64,000 bases of DNA. Origin: Amyelois transitella (Eukaryota > Arthropoda > Insecta > Lepidoptera > Pyralidae). Positions 45,275 through 57,645 of this stretch are shown here, one piece after another. The stretch is from contig NC_083534.1 in NCBI RefSeq assembly GCF_032362555.1, positions 4,571,001 to 4,635,000 on the forward strand, read 5' to 3'. Numbering within the stretch: position 1 is the first letter of the stretch; every line of letters starts with the position of its first letter. The notes under the pieces were generated by a model that was given only the letters and a program-made list of their open reading frames with translations, did no database searches and was not told where the DNA came from. Both the position numbers and the translations under genes were made by a program.

Positions 45275-45830
45275 ATACATAAGTACCTTCATATTATAAC
45301 GTCGAAATGCTCTGCGGAGTAGACAGAGCCATTAGTCTTGAATAGACTTACCTAAAGGTCTCTCACAGCTGTTTGGCTTAATGACAGAATTGAGATTCAA
45401 ATAAGAAGTGACAGGTCGCTAGCCCATCGCTTAAAACAAGTATTCCAAGTACATAAGCCTTTCTCTTAGTCACCTTTTACGACATCCATGGGAAAGAGAT
45501 GAAGTATTCCTATTCTTTTATCTGTTGGTGTCGGGAACCACAGGCGTGCCGTGTTTAATTTAAATCTATATAGGTACCTAAGTAGATATGTAAGTTTGTA
45601 CCTCCTCCATACATACCTACTTAGCTTTAGGTATTCTATACGTACCTACCTACATGTTACAAACTCGTAAACGAACAGTGCCGAGTGGTTTCCGGCAGGT
45701 TAGAATAGTACCATTTCATAAGTAAAACAAAACTATTTAAATCTCAATTATATCATTAAGCCGTATAGCTGTGGCCTTTCATGGCTGTTGGCTCTGTCTA
45801 GTCTGCAAGGGATATAGACGTGATAATATG
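45275..45830. repeat. SINE-A copies
   Basis: 45275-45548 (-, near-full, diverged) and 45680-45830 (+, with internal deletion). Confidence 0.7.
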
Positions 45831-45889
45831 TACTGACATTAAAAACCAGTAAAAAGCTGAAAATAATTGAAAACTAAAGTAACACTGGC

Positions 45890-46405
45890 TGTGCACAGGG
45901 CCGTGTTGGTCCCGACATTAATGTATGGGAGTGTTGGGTATGGCAAAAGAAGCACAAAAGCAGAATAAATGCAGTGGAAATGAGAGCGTTAAGGAGTATG
46001 ATGGGTGTGAAATTGAGTGACAGGATAAGGAACAGCGTGACAAGGGAATGTTGTGATGTAAAAGAAGATGTAGTTACAGGAATAGAAAAGGGTATGTTGA
46101 GATGGTTCGGTCATGTGGAGAGGATGAATTAAAGCAGGTTGACTAAGCAGCTATACAAGGAGAGTGTGGAGGGAAAGGTCGGAGTGGGAAGGCCTAGACG
46201 AACGTATCTTGATCAAATTAAGGACGTCCTGGTAAAGGGTCAGGTCAAAAGTATCCGAAACCGCCAAGCTTGCATGAAGAGAGTTATATGAATGTGGATG
46301 AAGCGAAGGAAGTATGCAGAGATCGTGGCAAGTGGTAAGATGTAGTTTTTTGCCTACTCCTCCGGGAAAGGGGCGTCATTTTATGTATGTATGTATGTAT
46401 TTAAA
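45890..46405 (+). pseudogene. LINE-F, C-terminal part of a LINE polyprotein
   Basis: The longest copy in the window. It encodes PTLMYGSVGYGKRSTKA, NAVEMRALRSMMGVKLSD, IEKGMLRWFGHVERMN, then GRPRRTYLDQIKDVLVKGQV, and ends near PPGKGRH with an (ATGT)n tail. In-frame stops and a frameshift break it. These words are typical of the region after the reverse transcriptase in a common insect LINE group. It supplies the reference for the shorter tails listed elsewhere. Confidence 0.75.
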
Positions 46406-46477
46406 CTAACAATACGTCGTACCGATTAGTGGGCTGGTACCCACCTACCTGCATCAATTTCACGTCAAAAAGTTTTT

Positions 46478-46508
46478 GGCGACATCTCTACGCCACAAGT
46501 CACAAAAC
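46478..46508 (-). repeat. Repeat C end fragment
   Basis: TTGGCGACATCTCTACGCCA with the following AAGTCACAAAA matches the start of the copy at 23605. Confidence 0.5.
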
Positions 46509-46524
46509 ATAAATACCTAATAGT

Positions 46525-46730
46525 TAAAAAAACTAAAAAACTACGCTTTTTATTCAGATTTAAATTGTTTTGTTTATTAATTTAATTTTGTTATAATTTT
46601 AATCGGAGGTAATTGACTAAACTGATTGTTCGACTTGCTACTACTATTTTATAATTCCTTTGTCATTAATTTTTATTTTCTATTTTTTAGTTCGATTAGC
46701 AATAAAACGCATAGTTTTTTAGTTTTTTTA
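46525..46730. mobile_element. MITE-like element with 30-bp terminal inverted repeats
   Basis: 46525-46554 is the reverse complement of 46701-46730 with about three mismatches (core AACTAAAAAACTACGC). No coding region. Its inside is repeated inverted at 59416-59570. The target duplication is obscured by A/T runs. Confidence 0.6.
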
Positions 46731-48050
46731 TACAATTATTTTTTGGAAGTTAACACTTCTAGTATAACTATCTTACTAGAAAAGACTTTCGCAACCATGC
46801 GCCCATCGCCGGAGGTTTTCACAACTAACTTTCTTAAAGTTATACGTGGCCTGATTGGATTAAATCTCATAATATTCTCATAGTGATGATTGTTAAACCC
46901 AGTTGAAAAGAATTTTACTTATAGGGAAAAATTACTGTTAACAATATTTTTGACTATCCAGCAAACATAATAATTTTCGATTGTGGCCTTGCCAGGAATC
47001 AAACCACAAGATTAAGAGGCAGATTGATACAGGAACAAAAATATTTCAAACATACCTCCACTGCCTTTACAACCAGGAACGCAACAATGTTTATCTGAAG
47101 ACATCGTGGCACTTTTGTTGTAAAATCTGTCTTTCACAAAAACAAACACAAACTTGGGAGTCCTATCTCAAATAATCAGGTAGGTACTTTTTACAGGAGT
47201 CCTATCTCAAAATGTCTGCACAACACAGTGAACACAGTCAGACGTCAGTCATGATAAAATCACACGAATATCCGGAAGAACAAAGCTCGACTCAACGGAA
47301 GATTCCAAACTCCAATAACGACAAGTTATCAGCACAAAACAAAGTGCAAATAAATACACAGGCACCGGTAAAAAAAAACTAAAGAAAGTTTACAGGTGTT
47401 CGAATCGAATTCAAAACTTATTTGAAGTAAATAAACTGTCACTCATTTTCCAAACGAGTATTACAGTGTTGCTATTATCAAAAGATACCTAATGTTAATT
47501 CAAGAATTGCATTAATATGTTAAATACGTATCTATTAAATATCGCAAACTTCTGTAGGTAGTAACTTTATTCTTGTATTATTGTAAATTTAGTTGTTCAA
47601 TTTTCATTTATTACTTTTGTTTTATTACTTATATATTTTTTAATGTTTTAAAATATTCTACTAATTCTACTATTGTTTCTAATGGTAATTATAAATGGAG
47701 CGATGCGATGAAATAAAAAAGCCTCAGGTTAATAGTAACATTATATGGAAATATATTACATCTCTTTTTGGACTCGTTATACGTCAGAACTTCTCGGTTT
47801 CTTGTATGGAGATTACTGGCACTGGTGCTATCTCTGTCTCTCTTACTCTCCTACGAAGGATCTAAAAATGAATTTATTAATCCTGGCAGTTTTAATAAGG
47901 ATAATGAGAAACTCTTATCAAAATATTGCATTGTCATCGGTCCTTGATACGTTTGCAAAGTTCCAAGTTGATCAGACGTTTATAAACCAGTGAAAATTAA
48001 GCTCAAAGATTCCGTTACATACATACAACCCAAGCTAATAAAAGCGTAGT
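46731..48050. other. Gene-free stretch
   Basis: AT-rich sequence with no convincing exon, RNA gene or known repeat. Short open frames at 46981-47175 and 47745-47993 lack family motifs. Confidence 0.5.
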
Positions 48051-48054
48051 AAAA

Positions 48055-48215
48055 ATCACGCGACGCTATCAGACAAAAACAGCGAAAAGTCTACATCGCG
48101 CAAGCAAAGATTTCACGGATTGGAGCATATATACAACCTCCGACACAACATCGTCTGTCGTGCGGTTCTCCAGGCGTGACACCTAACCTGGCGGACGATC
48201 TTCCCTTTGTGGCTA
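48055..48215 (-). repeat. Repeat C copy
   Basis: CGCGACGCTATCAG, TGCGCAAGCAAAGATTTCACGG-type sequence, and GTGACACCTAACCTGGCGGA, the inverse of 16858-17077. Confidence 0.6.
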
Positions 48216-48249
48216 AGGGATTAAGTAAATATTATTAGTATACTTACTT

Positions 48250-48550
48250 ATTTCACACACACATAAAGTCACGTCTATATCCCTAGCGGGGTAGACAGAG
48301 CCAAGAGTCTTGAAAAGACTGACAGGCCACATTCAGCTGTTTGTTATTAGATACTTATTGTTTGCTATATATACCTACTTATGAATTGCATTCTTTCATT
48401 AATTGAAACATCAAATTAATTCAATACAAAAAACTGAACGTGGCTTATCAGTATTTTCAAGACTGTTGGCTCTGTCTACCCCAGACAGAGCCAACAGTCT
48501 TGAAAATACTTAGCAAGGGATATAGACGTGACTATATGTATGTATGTATC
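48250..48550. repeat. SINE-A fragments, inverted and broken
   Basis: 48250-48345 (-) and 48430-48550 (+). The second contains an internal inverted duplication of AGACAGAGCCAACAGTCTTG. Confidence 0.7.
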
Positions 48551-49819
48551 AAATTAGGCGAGTGTATTGCTTTTGTATTATTTGTAAGTAGCTAGGTACT
48601 TTAGCGGGCACTCCTAAATTGGTAATCTCAAATGCTGGTCCATTAGTGATGACTACAAAATCTATCCCCAACTCTTACCTGACTGTATAAGAGAAGGAGA
48701 AAATGAAAAATTATTTATTAAAGAAACTACTTTTGACCGTAAATGCTACTAGATACCTACAGGTACACTGGACAAGTCCTTAAGCTATAGATATATTGAC
48801 ATTTAAATTATTTTTTATTGCTACATATCATTTCAATTATTAAATTTTAAGTTTATTGCTAATAAAGTTTCCTTAATAGATTTTTTTGATTAGATTTTTT
48901 TATTATTGTTATAAGTATTCCTAACAATAGCCGATATAGACCGGCCCGCCGAGGGTGCATATTGAACCTAGAAGTAACTGTTATTCAACTGTGTAAGTAC
49001 CTACTTTATGATATGCAATAAAGATTTTGAATTTAATTAAATTTGATTTATGTAGGTGAAGTACCAACCCAATAGTCGCCTAGGTACAACATTTTTGTTG
49101 TAGCTAAGTATGTGTATAAATGCATATAGTGGTCATCCCTTCTCCTTGTGAGATGCCTACGCCATAAAATGTACATAGGTACGAGTAAGTACCTAAGTAC
49201 ACTATTATTTACAAAAGAGTATGCCAACTCGTGCCTATAATATTTTTAAAATAGTTTTGTAAATATTCTTGCACTCAGGCCTGTTTTGGGAATATAAACT
49301 GGATCACTTCTATTTGCGTACAATTTTTTTGTTTTTATTGTTTGAAATCTGTTTGGTGTGCTAAATAAATAAATAAACTTAACTGCAGAGCTCATTCTGT
49401 TTATTTTTGAGATGTTCCCTGGAATATCTTCCACGTTTATGATCAAATCTTAACCAATTTTCTATGGGACCAATCGGAAACTACTCTTTTGAATGCAAAA
49501 ATAATTTACATTCAAATAGTATCAAAAATGCCGGAGATATGCGGTAAAATACCTGCATTAAAAAAAATATATAATTAACGACTTCACCTTAATTACGCAT
49601 TTAACAATATTCGTACAATATGCTGGAGAGCTCAGGAGGTCGCGAATGAGCAAACGAAGCAATAAAAGCAGGAGCGAGTGCGGAGCGGCCGCCCTCCGCG
49701 CGATGCTCTTTTCATCATTTGGACACCCCACTTAGTGACAGGGCTGCCGCTGACTAGACCTATTATATTATGAGATGCCTCTTATTTTGTTGTTTTATGT
49801 ATTTACCTGTTTTATGTTA
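48551..49819. other. Gene-free stretch upstream of the homeobox gene
   Basis: No supported gene. A GC-rich island at 49625-49735 (GCGAGTGCGGAGCGGCCGCC) stands out from AT-rich flanks and lacks known repeats; its role is unknown. Confidence 0.4.
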
Positions 49820-50095
<276 letters not shown>

Positions 50096-50194
50096 CTTGT
50101 ATGAGATGTAGTTAATTAGGTAAGTATTAAATAAAATTAAAGGCAGCCTGAATGGTACGCAGATATTGCTTTAATTACGAATTAAGACGGCCTC

Positions 50195-50425
50195 GATCAG
50201 CTAGCTTTCTAGCCCATCGCCTACAAGAAGAATCTCAAGTTAATAAACTTATCCCCTTTTACGACATCCATGGGAAAGAAATGGAGTGATCCTATTCTTC
50301 TTTCTATTGGTGCCGGAAACTACACTGCACTGAACGTGGCGTATTGGTCTTTTCGAGACTGTTGGCTCTGTCTACCCCGCAATGGCTACAGACGTGATTA
50401 TTATGTATGTGTGTAAGACTGCCAC
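50195..50425. repeat. SINE-A partial copies, inverted
   Basis: 50205-50330 (-) and 50333-50425 (+) meet at the TGCCGTGTGG end. Confidence 0.7.
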
Positions 50426-50514
50426 AAAAGCTTGAAGTACTTATTAGTAAAAGTGCCATATTAAAATAGAGTTCATGTATTTTTGTAGCGAAACATAATG
50501 TGTCAGTTTTTAGT

Positions 50515-51140
50515 TGATCAAGCGAAAGATGCCTGAACTATGGCAGGGATCGTGATAAGTGAAAATATCATAGTCTCTGCCTACCTCTCCGGGAAAGAGT
50601 GTCTGAAAGTTTAATTTCGACTTACACTTATAACTGATTATTCATATTTATACTTATAAGTACCTAATAGTTTTGCGTCACCCCTGCATTAGGCCCTCCA
50701 TGTCGCGGTGATTAAAATTCCTGTCGCTAATATCGGGACGCGTCGCGGCCGCTGCGGGGAGACAGTGTCCTATTGTCATCGCGACGAATAAAAATAACGT
50801 GTAATTAATGTGAGCCACCTGTGTCTGCAGCGGGACTTGTTGGTGGCGGCAGCCACCAATGTTTCTCTAAGGGGTTTTTAGAAAGAGCGTTCGCGGGGGA
50901 AATGGTGAGTAAATCTGTATATTCAGGCAACCATGATCCATTATGAGAAAGCTTACAATCATAAATCATAGCCCGGAGGTGTAGGCAGAGACTACATTTT
51001 TTCTTACATACGAATTGTCTTTATCCCTTGCGGGGTAGACAGATCATACAGTCTTGAAAAGACTGAAAAGGACTCTACATCTCGTTCCTATGGATGTCGT
51101 AAAATGCGACTAAGGCATAGGCTTATAAACTTGGGATTCT
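50515..51140. repeat. LINE-F scrap, single-copy block, SINE-A scraps
   Basis: 50520-50605 is a diverged LINE-F tail. 50655-50900 is repeat-free and GC-rich (CGGGACGCGTCGCGGCCGCT, GTGTAATTAATGTGAGCC), a possible regulatory island. 51010-51140 has SINE-A pieces of both orientations. Confidence 0.45.
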
Positions 51141-51675
51141 CTTCGCCCAGTGACTTCTTAGTGAGTGGACGTGTGCGCGTAATTTTGCAATAATTCTGTG
51201 CAGTTATAGTAACAAGTGCAATCAATACAGTTTACTGGGGCTATTGACCTAAGTGCGACTTTCGGTTCCAAAGCATTAAATAAAATTTTAAAACATTCCA
51301 CTACATTTCGCACGGTTTGACAAGCCGCGGAGCGGGTAAGCGAGCGGGGGGCCTCCTTCACCTCCGCGAGAACAAACAGCTGCATTTTTTAACTCTTTCC
51401 CACACCGCTCGCTTCTGCGGTCCGCTGCAAGCTACGACATTCTACATGTGCTACGGGCTACGAGCTACGAGCCCCACCATCAACTACTTGCAACGTGTGC
51501 GCGGGGCCCGGGCGGTGGAGCAAACCCTCTACGCCACTATACGTGTCGTAGCATATAGACTGCTTCAATCAGCACTACTTAACTCAGAGGTCTACGACAT
51601 TCCTTTCCGTCGCCTGTGCTACGAAATAAGGTATTATCCGTTTAAGCATACTACGGCTGTTGTGTACTGTAATAG

Positions 51676-52569
51676 ATGTCGATGTTAAAATTAAAACGTA
51701 CTCCACCACAAACACCGACCTCGGCTTCTGCGCCAAATATTTCGGCCTTGGAGCTGGATACTCAAGTTGCGCAAACTTCATGTGAAAACGTTACATTAAG
51801 GAGTTTAAAACGCTCCCGTGATGATTTTGCTGAATTAAAAGAGTACTTACTTGATATCGTCACTGCGTCTAAGCAAGAACAGAATGCCAAGCTTAATACT
51901 TTAATCAGTGCAGTATCGGAAATCAAGGAACAAAATAACGATATACGCAACTCTGTGGAATTTGTTTCTGCCAAGTACGACGAGTTAGCTACAAAAGTGA
52001 GCTCCCTTGAAGAAGAACGAAAACACGATCGTGCGTACATAAAGGATCTTGAGACCAGAGTTGAGATATTGGAGCGACATATAAAATCTTCATCTTTGGA
52101 GTTACGAAATATTCCATGTCAAAAAAACGAGACTAGAGAATATTTACTGAATATTGTTAAAGCTACTGGGTCAGCGTTAGACATTCGTGTGGAGCCGTCA
52201 GACATCAAAAATGTGTATAGAGTGCCTGGCAAGACTGAAGACAACAAACCAATTGTTGCTGAGTTGAATAGTGTCGGGTTAAAAGATAACCTTATCAGAG
52301 CGGTCAAAGCTCACAATAAAAGGAATCCCGAAAACAAGTTCTCAACCTCTAACCTGAACTTAAACGGTCCGTCTAAACCAGTATACATATCTGAGAGTCT
52401 TTCTTCAAAAACCAAAAAACTATTTTATTTGGCCAGGTATGCAGCATCGGCCAACGGATATAAGTTCTGCTGGGTCTATAATGGCAAGGTCTTTCTTCGC
52501 AAATCCGAGGGTTCACCGCAGATACGCATAGGGTCAGAAGAGGATCTCAATTGTGCAATCACACAATAG
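51676..52569 (+). CDS. LINE ORF1 protein with coiled coil and FP25K-like C-terminal domain
   Basis: 297 aa, intact. Residues 1-45 are basic and Pro/Thr/Ser-rich. About 50-140 form a heptad-rich coiled coil (LSEIKEQNND-type spacing, KVSSLEEERK, LETRVEILERHI). About 140-290 (SSSLELRNIPCQ, YLLNIVKATGSAL, DIKNVYRVPG, VAEL, NLIRAVKAHNK) match my memory of the domain shared by baculovirus few-polyhedra (FP25K) proteins and lepidopteran LINE ORF1 proteins. Its role would be RNA binding and particle assembly for retrotransposition. No zinc knuckle is seen. It starts at the first ATG after a 5' UTR and precedes ORF2. Family confidence is moderate; no search was run. Confidence 0.78.
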   Translation: MSMLKLKRTPPQTPTSASAPNISALELDTQVAQTSCENVTLRSLKRSRDDFAELKEYLLDIVTASKQEQNAKLNTLISAVSEIKEQNNDIRNSVEFVSAKYDELATKVSSLEEERKHDRAYIKDLETRVEILERHIKSSSLELRNIPCQKNETREYLLNIVKATGSALDIRVEPSDIKNVYRVPGKTEDNKPIVAELNSVGLKDNLIRAVKAHNKRNPENKFSTSNLNLNGPSKPVYISESLSSKTKKLFYLARYAASANGYKFCWVYNGKVFLRKSEGSPQIRIGSEEDLNCAITQ

Positions 52570-52868
52570 TTTTTGTCCTGCTCGTTCATTACATCAAGAA
52601 AAACACTAGTTAGTGTTTTTCTTTTTATTATTATTTTTGTTTTGTGTACACTATACTACGTGTTATTTACTTAACATTTTGTAATCACTCCACACGCTCG
52701 GGAAAGAGGTATCTCCTTCGGGGTTGATTTGTTCTGCAATTAATTAATCAGAAAAAAACTAGTAAACATATTAAATTTATTCGTTTCCCTACACCATTGC
52801 ATTTGCCTATATCTTCTTTTAGCATTATATATATATCTTCTCTTTCTAATTATAATAACTCTTATACA

Positions 52869-53645
52869 ATGGAGGAAGTTCTTAACCAAATAGATGAACT
52901 TTCAATAGCTAGGGCCGTAACGTGTAGTCCCGAACAAGTGTCTAATACCATCTTGAGCTCAAATAACAATCTAACTGTACTTACCCAAAACATACGTAGC
53001 ATTTCTGCCAACTTCTCCCAATTTTTGGTACTCTTAACAAGGATGGGTATAGGAATGGATGTTATTGTGCTCACTGAGTGCTGGCTTTTGTCCAATCCCC
53101 TCATTCCCAGTCTAGAGGGTTATTCACACTGGCTTAGTACTAACAATACCCTGCAAAACGATGGAGTCGTTGTTTACGTCAAAAACTCCCTATCAAATGT
53201 AGTGACTATGTCATTCGACTTACTTGATGCAAACAATGTGATCATTAGATTGGGGCAGCATACTGTAATAATGGCGATATATCGGTCTCCGTCATTTCAA
53301 GATACTACAAACTTCCTCCTTTCTCTAGATAACATTCTCACTAAACTAAGTTCCTTTAAAAACATTATTGTCGTTGGTGATATAAATATTAATATTGCAA
53401 ATAGCCATGATGAAAAGGCGTGCAAATACTTGGATCTCTTAGCATTTCACGGTCTTCTACCGGGCCACAGTATTCTAACACGTGTTGATTCGTGCCTAGA
53501 CCACATCATGCTTAAAACTTGTTCTCCTGCCGTAACTATGGTGGTGGATTCTGTGATAACAGATCATCATCCAGTACTACTCGCCCTTTCAACAAAAAAG
53601 TCATCTAACTCCAAGTCAAAGCGAATTAATATTAACTACTCAAAA
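52869..53645 (+). pseudogene. LINE ORF2, endonuclease domain only
   Basis: From MEEVLNQIDEL the frame is open and shows the APE-type endonuclease motifs in order: TQNIRS (Asn), LTECW (Glu), VVVYVKNSL, AIYRSPS, VVGDININI (Asp/Asn), DSCLDHIM and ITDHHPVL (Asp-His). The catalytic residues seem intact. The protein would normally continue for several hundred residues through a reverse transcriptase, but homology ends after KRININYSKP at the joint with a SINE-A tail. An upstream in-frame ATG at 52797 is possible but the extra residues look like untranslated sequence. Confidence 0.82.
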
Positions 53646-53845
53646 CCCGCAGGGGATATAGACGTGATTATATGTAGGTATGTGTGTATTATTTTTATTT
53701 CAAGGTCAGGTAAAGAGTTTAGGTACCCTTTAGCGATAAGCTTGCATGACGAGAGTGATGAATGTGGATGAAGCGAAGGAATTAAATGGGAAGTCTCTTT
53801 CTACTTATGTATGTACTCCTCGGGAAAGAGGCGTGGTTTGATATC
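53646..53845 (+). repeat. SINE-A tail and LINE-F tail at the LINE breakpoint
   Basis: 53646-53692 is the last 45 bases of SINE-A (CCCGCAGGGGATATAGACGT plus ATGT-like tail). 53740-53845 is a rearranged LINE-F tail. Confidence 0.7.
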
Positions 53846-54412
53846 TTTGAAAGCCATAAAAGCCCAAGTTAAAATCAGGTGTTCAATAATAATGACATAA
53901 TCCGCTATCATTAACAGCGAAGCACAATGATTAATATCGTTAATTCAATGTCGGCTAACGAGGCGGCGGCAATATGTTCCGCACATAATTTAATATCGCG
54001 TTCAGACTATCATGATGTGGCGCACCTACTGAATCACGCGGCGCAGCGGCGCGGTGGAGACGGCATTCACCAAAAATATCTCCTTTTAAAAGCGATGAGT
54101 AGATATATCAGCACAAGTCTTTTGGCATGGAGTTACAAAGACTATTTGAATAAATTACATATCTACTTAGAATATCTATCTGAATACCTACATAAATGGA
54201 ATTTTCAATATGTGTATTAGTTCAAAAGTAGTCGATGTAATTCCGGAACGTTGCGACTGTTTTTGTGCCATATATCATTAAAATCGGGTTAACTTATAGT
54301 TTTTCAGTTAATTTATTACAAATATTATTTAATAATTTTTACACAGATATACACTTACACATTCTCAATGCTTCATCTATAACTGTATTTGAATCAAGAG
54401 TACAACAAACAT
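53846..54412. other. Repeat-free island, possible regulatory DNA
   Basis: GAAAGCCATAAAAGCCC, TCCGCTATCATTAACAGCG and GAATCACGCGGCGCAGCG lie in 53850-54060. A 97-residue open frame here has no family motif. No splice pair was found. Function is unknown. Confidence 0.25.
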
Positions 54413-54560
54413 ACATATAGACTCGTTTTTATCTCTTGGGGGTTACACAGAACTAATGGTAGAATTGAGATTCAAATAGTCACAAGTTGCTGGCCCATCG
54501 CTTAGAAGAAGAATCCCAAGTTTATAAGCTTTTCTTTTTATAGCCTTTTACGGGAATTAA
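54413..54560 (-). repeat. SINE-A remnant
   Basis: ACATATAGACTCGTTTTTAT to GCCTTTTACGGGAATT. Confidence 0.6.
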
Positions 54561-56595
54561 CTTACCATTACCAGCAGGTAGCGAATCGAAAGCCATTTTA
54601 AAAATTATCGTTACTTAAAACTAAATAAAATGTATAATAGTGAGTCCAATGATTTCTTTATCCGACAAACTCGCAAAGTACCCTCATAACGTCGCCCAAT
54701 ATACCTTATTCCTTTGTGGAGGGCAATTTGTCATGTATTGTAGCGGCCCGGGCGGCGCGCGGACTTGATGTCGAGTGCCGCCACGCGCCGGGTAACAATT
54801 AAATATTTTGTCTGTGGCGCGGGTGACAACCTTCGAATGTATAATCGGGGGCCGCCGTTTGAATTTGTTTTTAAAAGATTTATGAATTGTTTTCTTTACA
54901 ACACTTTTTATACTCTTTTGCATACAAATACTTAAGTATTAGGTAATGTCTTCGCCAGTAATTAATTTATTTTCTTACATATTTTTTGTAACTAACAACC
55001 ATCAATCTTTGTTAATTATTTGTTAATTTTAAATCTACAATTTCATTCATTTATTCATTGCAGCTGTAAGTAAGTATATCTGAAAATCACTGCATCAGAA
55101 ATAAATGTTTTTCTGAAATGTGAACATGGCTATAAAATTAATACAACAAATCATATTTTGCGGGCGGATCTAACTCCGCCGCGGAATGCAATAATTACCC
55201 TCCCCTTCACCTCCCTCCCCTCACCCCCGCGACCGCCGCCGTGTAGCCATGATGCCGGTTTGCGCGCGAAAATATTGCCGATATTTTGTGATTTATTCAT
55301 TTGTGTGCAGCGTTCCATTTTATCAGCGTTTGAATTTACAAAGAGAAGGTTTCGGGTTTATTGAATTTTCTTCCGTGATAAATAGATTAATTACAATTTT
55401 TCACAGGTAGGTACTTTCTGGGGAAATTCACAAAAATAAAGTTGGAAATAATTTGCGTTAGGTTCAGTCACACAATTTACACGCGTTCTTTTCAATTTTA
55501 AAGGGAGTTTTTAACATAAGGTAAGGTTTAGTTACATGCCTAAACATGACTCATCATTAAGCTAAATACTATAATATATGAGGTCCACCTGTGACGACAA
55601 ATCTAGGACTCGCCAAGTCAGAAGCGACCAAGAAGGTCATTTGGCACAAACAATAACCATGCAGTTATAATTTTTTTTTAATGCCTGCTATAATTTTATT
55701 CAAAGCTTTAAAATAAATAAAGACAAAGAAAGTAAAAACCTTTAATTTTCGTCCAACACTTTTGTAAACAATTTCATTTAACCAAACCGTGGTAGGTACC
55801 TACCTTAAGTCTTTTATTTGCAAAGTTTCGAAGCTTACTTTATATATACCTATATTTTTATAAAACTTGTCAAGATTATTAAATTGTACAAAAACATATT
55901 CTCGACTGGCAACACCAGGGACCTCTACTATGAGGTTGCCATGAGAGGTTTCGTACGCAGGTTACAATACTACTGATAAGTGCCTGCCTACCTAAAGATA
56001 CTAAAAATGACACAGCCGTTCACATATTACGGAAAGGCTGTGTCTAACTAGCCGTTGCCCGCGACTTCGTTCGCCGTAAAAATGAACTGAAAGAGCGGGG
56101 ACCCCTTGTATTGCCCCTTAGCCTTGTTACTTGTGGCGTATTTATATGTACGTATGTATGTAGGTGTTTTCCTAGATTGATTGATTGATTCCCTAAATAG
56201 ATTTCTAGTAAAATTATTTTTGAAATAAATAATAATTTTTGTTTCATATAGAAATTTATGAAATAAAACACATTCGAGCTTCGCTTGCATGATGATGCAA
56301 TCCCAAACTGATGTATTGTATGTCCGTTATAAACTGTTAGTCTATCTCTATTGACAATGACATTTACACTCATAGATAATTAATCATATGACACAATTTT
56401 ACCAATAACAGTGAACCCAGCAAATAATATAATTTAAGAAGAAGAAGATACAAAGTCTTCTTCTTGTGCTAAGTGGTCTTGTGGATGAGGTTCCAGTGGA
56501 GCGTCACCCATGTCTTTCTATTTCTTTAAATATTTTTATTTCTTGGTACTTAATTCAGTTCGGTCTCTCAATTCAGCCTCAAAATTTCTTATACA
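54561..56595. other. Gene-free stretch with GC-rich islands
   Basis: Islands at about 54660-54860 (GGCCCGGGCGGCGCGCGGAC) and 55155-55270 (GGCGGATCTAACTCCGCCGC, an inverted repeat, then C-rich sequence) are free of common repeats. 56044-56130 resembles a Helitron-like end (CTAGCCGTTGCCCGCGACTT). No gene is supported. Confidence 0.4.
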
Positions 56596-56597
56596 TA

Positions 56598-56940
56598 CCT
56601 ACATATAATCACGGCTATATCCCTTACGTGGTAGACAGAGCTAACAATCTCGAAGGGACTGATAGGCCACGTTCAACTGTTTGGCTTTATGATGTATTGA
56701 AATTTTTTACTTATCATAACAGACAGACACAGAGACAGAGCCAACAGTCACCAAAAGACTGAATGACCACGTTCAGCTATTTGGCTTAATGATAGAATTG
56801 AGATTCAAATAGTGACAGGTTGCTAACCCATCGCCTAAAAGAGGAATCTTAAGTATATAAGCCTATCCCTTAGTCGTCTTTTACGACATCCATGGGAAAG
56901 AGATGAAGTGGTCTTATTCTTTTTTCTATACCATAAATAT
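56598..56940 (-). repeat. SINE-A, two overlapping copies
   Basis: 56598-56700 is a tail-half copy. 56735-56940 is a second body (AGACAGAGCCAACAGTCACC to TGGTCTTATTCTTTTTTC). Confidence 0.75.
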
Positions 56941-57329
56941 CTCACCAAAAATTAAAATCATTTTCGTACGAAAATCGTCTAAATTCCTTAGTAGGGGCGC
57001 ACCGCGGTATGCTTTGGCGCGAAGTTATTGAATATTTTTAATATTAATGCCGAGATCAAACGCCGCTTGAAATAACCACAGAACAAGGGCGGTGGCCCTC
57101 GCGCTGAGCTCTGTGGATACAACTATGCAATAACAAAGCGCTGGATATCAAACGAACCACCAAATTTGTTCCACAGAAATAAGAATGTGGTTGACTTCAT
57201 GTTATTAATTTTAAAACAAATAAAAATATGTTATACTGACAAAAGATTATTAGAAAATCGCGTTAGAAAAATTTATATTAATTTTTGTAAATTGCGACAC
57301 AATTTATTCTTGTGGGCGAGCAACCGGTC

Positions 57330-57645
57330 ACTATGCTATCATTAAGCCAAACAGCTGAACGTGACTTTGAAAGACTTTAAGACTTTTCAAGACAAAAAAT
57401 AAAGATGTGAATATAAGGCATAAAGATGGGAATCTGTGTATGTATGTATTTTTTCTCTATAATCTAGCGAGTTTAATACATAGGTACATACAAACATATG
57501 GTCACGTCTATATCCCTTGCGGGGTAGACAGAGCCAACAGTCTTGAAGAACTGAAAGGCCACGTTCAGCTGTATGGCTTAATGATATAAGATTAAAATAG
57601 TGACAGGTTGCTAGCCCATCGCCTAAATGAAAAATGTCTAATTTA
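57330..57645. repeat. SINE-A fragments
   Basis: 57335-57400 (+, degraded) and 57482-57645 (-, tail half). The preceding 57030-57150 block (GAGATCAAACGCCGC, ATAACCACAGAAC, ATATCAAACGAACC) is repeat-free and carries TCF- and Runt-like words; its role is unknown. Confidence 0.65.

Larger units (their letters stand above)
51145..53645 (+). mobile_element. Non-LTR retrotransposon, 5' half only
   Basis: A 5' UTR of about 530 bases is followed by a complete ORF1, a 300-base gap and the endonuclease part of ORF2. It then stops abruptly at 53645, where a SINE-A tail begins. Reverse transcriptase and 3' UTR are absent. Ordinary LINE truncation removes the 5' end, so this is a 3'-deleted copy. The open frames suggest it is young. 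I would place it in the CR1/Jockey group, clade uncertain. Confidence 0.8.

Noticed and set aside
51317-51688. 123-residue open frame upstream of LINE ORF1
   Set aside because: Lies in the LINE 5' UTR, in a CTACGA-rich repeat, with no recognisable domain.
53927-54220. 97-residue open frame as a gene
   Set aside because: No domain, no signal of splicing, and a composition that changes midway. More likely non-coding, possibly regulatory.
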